This document shows positions 7,388 to 11,627 of a DNA stretch of 18,845 bases, one piece after another. The DNA is from JBOFSR01 sp051651645 (GTDB taxonomy: Bacteria; Spirochaetota; Spirochaetia; Treponematales; Treponemataceae). Numbering within the stretch: position 1 is the stretch's first letter; the number at the start of each line of letters is the position of its first letter. A model generated the notes under the pieces. It did no database searches. It saw nothing but the letters and a program-made list of their open reading frames with translations, and had not been told where the DNA came from. The stretch covers positions 1 through 18,845 of the forward strand of contig JBOFSR010000032.1 in the NCBI GenBank assembly GCA_051651645.1, read 5' to 3'. Made by a program: the position numbers and the translations under genes.

Positions 7388-8860
7388 ATGACAAAATCAC
7401 CTGCACAAACAAAATCTGCAAAATCAGAAATCAGCCTAACAAAAAAAGTGTGGAACATGGCAGACGTTCTTGCTGCCTCGGGCATTAGCTTTACCGACTA
7501 CGTTGCGCAGCTCACCTATCTATTATTTCTTAAAATGGATTACGAAAGGGAATCGGACTTAGGCCTCCCCTCATCAATTCCCACAGACTGCCGTTGGTCA
7601 GATTTACTATACGACAGCGAAGGCAACGAACGAATTGGCACCGACTTACAAGAAAAATACGAAAAAATAATTGCCAAACTGCGCGAACAAACAGGACTAA
7701 TCGGCACCATTTTTACCGCAGCCCAAAATAAAATCACCAAGCCTGCCCTGCTTGAAAAAGTTATCAATTTGATTGACGAAGAAACTTGGTACTGCATAGA
7801 AGGCGACTTAAAAGGTGCAATTTACGAAAGCATATTAGAAAAAAACGGCCAAGACAAAAAATCGGGAGCAGGGCAATATTTTACCCCACGCCCACTAATC
7901 GACGCCATGGTAGACGTCATTGCTCCCCAAATCACCGAAACCGTGGTAGACCCTGCGTGTGGCACAGGCGGCTTTTTGCTTTCAGCCTTTGCACACATGA
8001 AAACCCAAAGCTGCGACGAACAAAAACTTATCGACCTAAAAACAAAAAAACTCTCTGGCAACGACATTACTCCACTGGTGGTAACCCTTGCCAGCATGAA
8101 TTTATACTTGCACGACATAGGAACGGAAACCTCGCCCATTAAATGCCAAGACTCCCTTGAAAAAGCCCCCGAACACCTTGCCGACGTAATCCTTGCAAAT
8201 CCTCCCTTTGGCGAGCGCCCTGCAGGAAGCTCCGATATTTCTGCCATGCGAGACGATTTACTCGTTTCAACCAAAAACAATCAGCTCAACTTTTTGCAAC
8301 ACATGATGCTTAGCCTTAAAACAGGCGGACGAGCGGGCATTGTTTTACCCGACAACGTGCTTTTTGCCGACGGCGTAGGCGAAACCCTGCGAAAAAAATT
8401 GCTCAACGATTTTAATTTACACACCATTTTGCGACTGCCCACAGGAATTTTTTATGCAAACGGCATAAAAGCAAACGTTCTTTTTTTTAAAAAAGGCGAG
8501 TGCACCAAAGAAACGTGGTTTTACGATTATCGCTCAGGGATAAAACACACCTTGGCGACTAAACCTCTTAAACGAAGCGACTTAGACGATTTTGTCTTGT
8601 GCTATGCGAATGGACGACTGGAGGAACGAAAAGAAACGTGGTCGCCAGAAAATCCCACTGGCCGCTGGAAAAAATTTAGCCGTGAAGAATTGCTCGAACG
8701 CGATAAAACAAGCCTTGACATTACATGGATAAAAGACAAAGACGACTTTGAGGATTTTACCGTAGAACAGTTGCTTAGCTCCATTCAAGAAAAAAGCAAA
8801 AACATTAGCCATGCCGTTGAACAGCTGAGTGCCTTACTCAACGACGCGGATCACGAGTAG
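7388..8860 (+). CDS. hsdM: Type I modification methyltransferase subunit M
   Basis: 490 aa, a normal length for the EcoAI/EcoEI-like (type IB) group. An N-terminal helical HsdM_N domain is followed by GAGQYFTPRP (160-169), SAM motif I DPACGTGGF (188-196) and the adenine-N6 catalytic motif NPPF (271-274). With HsdS it methylates adenine in the bipartite target; with HsdR it forms the restriction complex. Its ATG is 2 nt after the hsdR stop, with AAAGG about 11 nt upstream inside hsdR, so translation is probably coupled. The stop codon TAG overlaps AGGA, which would serve as the Shine-Dalgarno of an immediately following hsdS. What follows now is only a 13-codon stub of hsdS. Confidence 0.97.
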   Translation: MTKSPAQTKSAKSEISLTKKVWNMADVLAASGISFTDYVAQLTYLLFLKMDYERESDLGLPSSIPTDCRWSDLLYDSEGNERIGTDLQEKYEKIIAKLREQTGLIGTIFTAAQNKITKPALLEKVINLIDEETWYCIEGDLKGAIYESILEKNGQDKKSGAGQYFTPRPLIDAMVDVIAPQITETVVDPACGTGGFLLSAFAHMKTQSCDEQKLIDLKTKKLSGNDITPLVVTLASMNLYLHDIGTETSPIKCQDSLEKAPEHLADVILANPPFGERPAGSSDISAMRDDLLVSTKNNQLNFLQHMMLSLKTGGRAGIVLPDNVLFADGVGETLRKKLLNDFNLHTILRLPTGIFYANGIKANVLFFKKGECTKETWFYDYRSGIKHTLATKPLKRSDLDDFVLCYANGRLEERKETWSPENPTGRWKKFSREELLERDKTSLDITWIKDKDDFEDFTVEQLLSSIQEKSKNISHAVEQLSALLNDADHE

Positions 8861-8897
8861 GATTTGCATAATGAACACTAAAATCCTGCAACAAAAA
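8859..8897 (+). repeat. 39-bp direct repeat, left copy, flanking the ImmA cassette
   Basis: Matches 10055-10093 at 38 of 39 positions; the one difference is A8890 versus G10086. It covers the hsdS Shine-Dalgarno, start codon and first codons. The two copies are 1196 bp apart in the same orientation and bracket the 88-aa/ImmA cassette. Recombination between them would remove the cassette and restore an uninterrupted hsdM-hsdS junction. Confidence 0.85.
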
Positions 8898-8912
8898 GCA
8901 GAAGATTTCTAA
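8871..8912 (+). pseudogene. hsdS 5'-end remnant (13-codon stub)
   Basis: Directly after hsdM, ATG at 8871 opens the peptide MNTKILQQKAEDF followed by TAA. The first six codons and the preceding bases match the true hsdS start at 10067 (MNTKILRQK...), including the AGGA Shine-Dalgarno that overlaps the hsdM stop codon. Homology ends abruptly near 8897. The simplest reading is that hsdS once started here and that an inserted cassette left a duplicated 5' end. A short peptide could still be translated from it. Confidence 0.72.
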
Positions 8913-8936
8913 TTTTTATTTGAAAATAAAAATCTT

Positions 8937-8960
8937 TATATTATCGAATTTAGTTGATAA
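8937..8960 (+). repeat. Short element TATATTATCG...TAGTTGATAA upstream of the cassette
   Basis: Matches 10029-10055, upstream of intact hsdS, at all 10 bases of the left block and 9 of 10 in the right block; the spacer differs by 3 nt. Its TTATCG and TTGATAA parts are roughly inverted to each other, as in an operator. It is separate from the 39-bp repeat. Confidence 0.5.
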
Positions 8961-8995
8961 AAAGTAGTGTTTTTTGTAGTTTTTATCGACTTTTT
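8953..8995 (+). terminator. Possible weak terminator or operator hairpin ahead of the cassette
   Basis: GTTGATAAAAA (8953-8963) pairs with TTTTTATCGAC (8980-8990) over 11 positions with one G-T wobble. The loop is 16 nt and TTTTT follows (8991-8995). The layout resembles a Rho-independent terminator after hsdM, but the stem is A/T-rich. The same arms are also copies of the AGTYGATAA half-site, so a protein-binding role is equally possible. An A/T-only inverted repeat (8912-8933) lies just upstream. Confidence 0.35.
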
Positions 8996-9017
8996 GATAC
9001 TTTTAAACACATGTTTA

Positions 9018-9046
9018 TTGACAGGCATCTAAAATAAATGCATACT
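9018..9046 (+). promoter_or_regulatory. Promoter of the 88-aa/ImmA cassette
   Basis: Consensus -35 TTGACA (9018-9023), a 17-bp spacer and -10 CATACT (9041-9046). Predicted start is near 9053, giving a 5' leader of about 95 nt. The cassette can therefore be transcribed independently of the hsdR-hsdM promoter. An AGTTGATAT half-site (9061-9069) lies just downstream of the start and others lie upstream (8941-8999). Confidence 0.7.
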
Positions 9047-9148
9047 TTTTTATCTTGTCTAGTTGATATATAAACATTAGATTTAATAAAAATTCAAAAA
9101 ATAATAGCTAACAAAACACACAAAGAAAACCAAGGAGACAAAACAATA

Positions 9149-9415
9149 ATGACAAACGAAACAAAAGGAATAACTATCGGGGCTTTGCGAGCTTGTCAAG
9201 CACGTAGTGGCATTGAAGAAACGTTCACTCGCTTTGAAATTTCAAATATTGAAGAAAAAATGAATCTCCTACAAGAAGCAATGTATAATCCTACCATGTT
9301 TTTTTCAACAGGCGAAGTTTCTTTAAGTGATAAATATGAATCAATTGTACAACTTTTTTTAATTGGAAAATGGCGACTTTATACCGCTTATCAACAATTA
9401 GGAAAGATAAAATAA
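9149..9415 (+). CDS. 88-aa protein of unknown function paired with an ImmA-type peptidase
   Basis: 88 aa; I do not recognise a family. It looks soluble: no signal peptide or membrane segment, a mixed-charge N-terminal half containing two cysteine-alanine or alanine-cysteine pairs avoided elsewhere (one Cys, C16), and a hydrophobic patch (VQLFLIGKWRLY) near residues 68-79. No helix-turn-helix of the XRE type is evident, which is odd because ImmA/IrrE peptidases usually pair with an XRE-type regulator. A strong Shine-Dalgarno AAGGAG (9132-9137) lies 11 nt before the ATG. Its stop codon overlaps the next start (TAATG), so the two genes are translationally coupled. By analogy it could be the substrate, inhibitor or regulator of the peptidase, but this is inference. 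The region is visibly more AT-rich than hsdM. Confidence 0.7.
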   Translation: MTNETKGITIGALRACQARSGIEETFTRFEISNIEEKMNLLQEAMYNPTMFFSTGEVSLSDKYESIVQLFLIGKWRLYTAYQQLGKIK

Positions 9416-9960
9416 TGCCCTTTACTATTGATGAAAAAATAAAAGAAGAGATATCAAAAACTTTTTCTATAAACAAAGATAGTATTGATGAAATAGAAAA
9501 AGCTTACAAGGAGCTCTCTGCAAAAATACCCGATCAATATTTAGCCCACATGGTACGGGTTATGGAACAAAAAATACGTGAAACAACAGATAATCCATTT
9601 TTTCAAATACATCTTGAACCAATGACCGATGATACAAAACTGACGAAAGTTTGCTGTGCTACTCATCAGCCCAAATGTTATTTTACCATTGCCTTTCCAA
9701 AAAACTTAGAAAAAAAACAATTAAGAATTTGCATTGCTCATGAACTCGGACATTTATATCTTGTTGAGCTAGCAAACGCAACCACGGATACACAACGAAC
9801 AAAAGAATCAAACATGGAACCAGTATCAACAATTTTTGCTTTTTTTGCAATTATGGACAAAAATCAATTTTACGAAAAAAATATAAAAAACCTAAAACAC
9901 AGGGATAAGGAAGAGACTTTAGCCGATTTTGTACATCTTTTTTTGAAGAAAAAAAAATGA
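9415..9960 (+). CDS. ImmA/IrrE-type zinc metallopeptidase
   Basis: 181 aa from the ATG at 9415, which shares its A with the stop of the upstream gene; a longer in-frame start at 9370 lies inside that gene and is disfavoured. AGGA precedes the start by 11 nt. The zinc site is HELGH (H109, E110, H113) in RICIAHELGHLYLVE, with E135 (MEPVSTIFAFFAI) in the position of the third ligand. Both fit the ImmA/IrrE (COG2856) gluzincin-like group. Known members cleave phage-type or stress repressors (ImmA cuts ImmR; IrrE/PprI cuts DdrO). No N- or C-terminal DNA-binding domain is present. It lies between hsdM and hsdS in a repeat-flanked cassette, so it may act as a sensor or switch for defence genes; the target is unknown. 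Confidence 0.82.
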   Translation: MPFTIDEKIKEEISKTFSINKDSIDEIEKAYKELSAKIPDQYLAHMVRVMEQKIRETTDNPFFQIHLEPMTDDTKLTKVCCATHQPKCYFTIAFPKNLEKKQLRICIAHELGHLYLVELANATTDTQRTKESNMEPVSTIFAFFAIMDKNQFYEKNIKNLKHRDKEETLADFVHLFLKKKK

Positions 9961-10028
9961 AAATCAGCGATTCTCGAAATTATTCGAAAATTGCAATCCA
10001 TTAAAATAAAAGCACCAGCTTTAAAAGC

Positions 10029-10055
10029 TATATTATCGTTAAATATAGATGATAA
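10029..10055 (+). repeat. Second copy of the short element, upstream of intact hsdS
   Basis: TATATTATCG (10029-10038) and TAGATGATAA (10046-10055) repeat the element found ahead of the cassette. This copy also contains a perfect 7-bp hairpin, CTATATT (10028-10034) with AATATAG (10042-10048), ending 6 nt before the AAGGA of hsdS. It may be a shared operator or a translational control hairpin. Confidence 0.5.
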
Positions 10056-10093
10056 GGATTTGCATAATGAACACTAAAATCCTGCGACAAAAA
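10055..10093 (+). repeat. 39-bp direct repeat, right copy, at the start of intact hsdS
   Basis: Partner of 8859-8897. This copy contains the functional AAGGA Shine-Dalgarno and ATG of the intact hsdS gene. Beyond position 10093 the copies diverge at once, so the repeat is a short bounded duplication, not a decayed long paralogue. Confidence 0.85.
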
Positions 10094-11614
10094 ATACTTG
10101 ATCGAGCCATAAAAGGCACGCTTGTGGAGCAAAATCCTCAGTTGGGATGTGCAAGCGATTTATTGGCTCAAATCCGCAAAGAAAAAGAGCAAAAAATTGC
10201 CAAAGGCGAGTTAATTAAAGACAAAAAGGACTCGTTTATTTTTAAGGACAAAGACGGATCGCACTGCGAACAGTTTGCAGACGGCACCATAAAAAATATT
10301 GATAGCGAAATCCCCTTTGAAATCCCCCAAAATTGGGCATGGTGTCGGTTGGGGGAGGTGTGTGAATACGGGAAATGTTCAAATATTAATGCAAGTAATT
10401 TAAAAGACAATGATTGGATTCTTGACCTAGAAGATATTGAAAAAGACACTGGAAAAATTCTTTGTTACAAAACTTTCAAAGAAAGAAAATCGGCAAGTTC
10501 GAAACATATATTTTACAAAAATCAGTTGCTTTATAGTAAATTACGTCCCTATCTGAATAAAGTTTTAATTGCTCCAAAAGATGGATTTTGTACGTCTGAA
10601 ATTTTACCTCTATCTTTTTTTGGAAATTTAAATGATAATTTTTTTCACCTAGTGCTAACCTCGCCATATTTTTTAGGAATTGTTAATATTTTAACATACG
10701 GTGTAAAAATGCCACGATTAGGCACTGATGATGCAAAAAAAATTCTCATTCCCCTCCCGCCCCTCGAAGAACAAAAACGAATTGTTGCGGCAATCGAGCA
10801 GTATAACGAGCAAATCCAAATAATCGAAGAAAATTACGCACAACTGCAAACGATGGCAGGGTATACCAAGTCAAAAATGCTAGACCTTGCACTCCGCGGC
10901 AAAATCACCAAGCAAAACACGCACGAGACCAGTGCCGCCAGCATTTTAGAGCAAATCCGCAAGGAAAAAGAGCAAAAAATTGCCAAAGGCGAGTTAATTA
11001 AAGACAAAAAGGCCTCGTTTATTTTTAAGGACAAAGACGGATCGCACTGCGAACACTTTGCAGACGGCACCATAAAAAATATTGATAGCGAAATCCCCTT
11101 TGAAATCCCCCAAAATTGGGCGTGGGTAAAAGGTGGGATGCTTTTAGAGCCGATGACTTCAAAAAAACCCCAAGGCGATACTTTTTCTTACATTGATATT
11201 GAATCTATCGATAATAAAACGCATTCAATTGCAAATCCTAAAATTTTAAAAACTAAAAATGCTCCCAGCAGAGCAAGCAGAGAGCTTAAAAAGGGAGATA
11301 CACTTTTTTCCTTAGTTCGTCCATACCTTGAAAATATTGCTTTTGTTTCAGAAAAATATTCAGAATCAATTGCCTCTACAGGATTTTATATTTGCAGACC
11401 ATCTAAAATAATAAACCCAGAGTTTTTATTTCAATTATTTACTTCTAACTATGTAATTAAAGGACTAAACCATTTTATGAAAGGAGATAACTCTCCTTCA
11501 ATCAGTGGAGATAATATTAAAAACTGGTTATTTCCCCTCCCGCCCCTCGAAGAACAAAAACGAATCGTCACCACCCTCCAAAAAATCTTCACCCAACTAG
11601 AAACCCTCACATGA
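10067..11614 (+). CDS. hsdS: Type I restriction-modification specificity subunit S
   Basis: 515 aa from ATG 10067, with AAGGA 8 nt upstream; the ORF is open to 10049 but MNTKILRQK is the family-like start. Two half-subunits: conserved region at residues 35-92, TRD1 at about 93-227, then PLPPLEEQKRIV (229-240) and a helical linker. The second conserved region is at 296-353, TRD2 at 354-488, with PLPPLEEQKRIV again and a short tail. Each TRD reads half of a split target; the helices set the spacing and dock two HsdM subunits. The two conserved regions are nearly identical in DNA, while the TRDs differ and are more AT-rich. The gene is separated from hsdM by the ImmA cassette. Its stop overlaps the convergent gene by 8 nt. 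Confidence 0.95.
   Translation: MNTKILRQKILDRAIKGTLVEQNPQLGCASDLLAQIRKEKEQKIAKGELIKDKKDSFIFKDKDGSHCEQFADGTIKNIDSEIPFEIPQNWAWCRLGEVCEYGKCSNINASNLKDNDWILDLEDIEKDTGKILCYKTFKERKSASSKHIFYKNQLLYSKLRPYLNKVLIAPKDGFCTSEILPLSFFGNLNDNFFHLVLTSPYFLGIVNILTYGVKMPRLGTDDAKKILIPLPPLEEQKRIVAAIEQYNEQIQIIEENYAQLQTMAGYTKSKMLDLALRGKITKQNTHETSAASILEQIRKEKEQKIAKGELIKDKKASFIFKDKDGSHCEHFADGTIKNIDSEIPFEIPQNWAWVKGGMLLEPMTSKKPQGDTFSYIDIESIDNKTHSIANPKILKTKNAPSRASRELKKGDTLFSLVRPYLENIAFVSEKYSESIASTGFYICRPSKIINPEFLFQLFTSNYVIKGLNHFMKGDNSPSISGDNIKNWLFPLPPLEEQKRIVTTLQKIFTQLETLT
10169..10342 (+). repeat. 174-bp direct repeat in hsdS, copy A
   Basis: Matches 10952-11125 with about four mismatches, at a constant offset of 783 bp (261 codons). 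It encodes the conserved segment before TRD1 (IRKEKEQKIAKGELIKDKK...QNWAW). The near-identity at DNA level, beyond protein need, indicates recent duplication or ongoing gene conversion. Confidence 0.9.
10749..10782 (+). repeat. 34-bp exact direct repeat after TRD1 in hsdS
   Basis: Identical to 11532-11565, again at the 783-bp offset. It encodes the PLPPLEEQKR motif that closes each half-subunit. Each TRD is thus bounded on both sides by identical DNA, a layout suited to TRD exchange. Confidence 0.88.
10952..11125 (+). repeat. 174-bp direct repeat in hsdS, copy B
   Basis: Partner of 10169-10342, lying before TRD2. The differences include D to A and Q to H at the protein level. Recombination between the copies would delete TRD1 plus the central linker and give an in-frame half-length S subunit carrying only TRD2. 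Confidence 0.9.
11532..11565 (+). repeat. 34-bp exact direct repeat after TRD2 in hsdS
   Basis: Second copy of 10749-10782. Both TRD segments between the repeats have the same length (406 bp), though their sequences are unrelated by eye. Confidence 0.88.
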
Positions 11615-11627
11615 GAGCGGAGGGTTT
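11601..11627. terminator. Candidate bidirectional hairpin at the hsdS / HD-GHKL 3' overlap
   Basis: AAACCCTC (11601-11608) and GAGGGTTT (11620-11627) form a perfect 8-bp inverted repeat with an 11-nt centre, spanning both overlapping stop codons. The ends give TTT on each strand, but no long U-tract follows, so terminator strength is doubtful. No other terminator was seen between the convergent genes. Confidence 0.38.

Noticed and set aside
8912..8933. A/T-only inverted repeat ATTTTTATTT-GA-AAATAAAAAT as a terminator
   Set aside because: The stem has no G-C pairs and no clear T-run follows, so it is likely chance in AT-rich DNA.
9370..9414. Upstream in-frame start adding 15 residues to the ImmA-type peptidase
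   Set aside because: It lies inside the 88-aa gene without its own Shine-Dalgarno; the ATG at 9415 forms a classic TAATG coupling junction with AGGA upstream.
10049..10066. ATG at 10049 as the hsdS start (MIRICIM...)
   Set aside because: It overlaps the Shine-Dalgarno AAGGA; the ATG at 10067 is well spaced and is the start preserved in the duplicated stub after hsdM.
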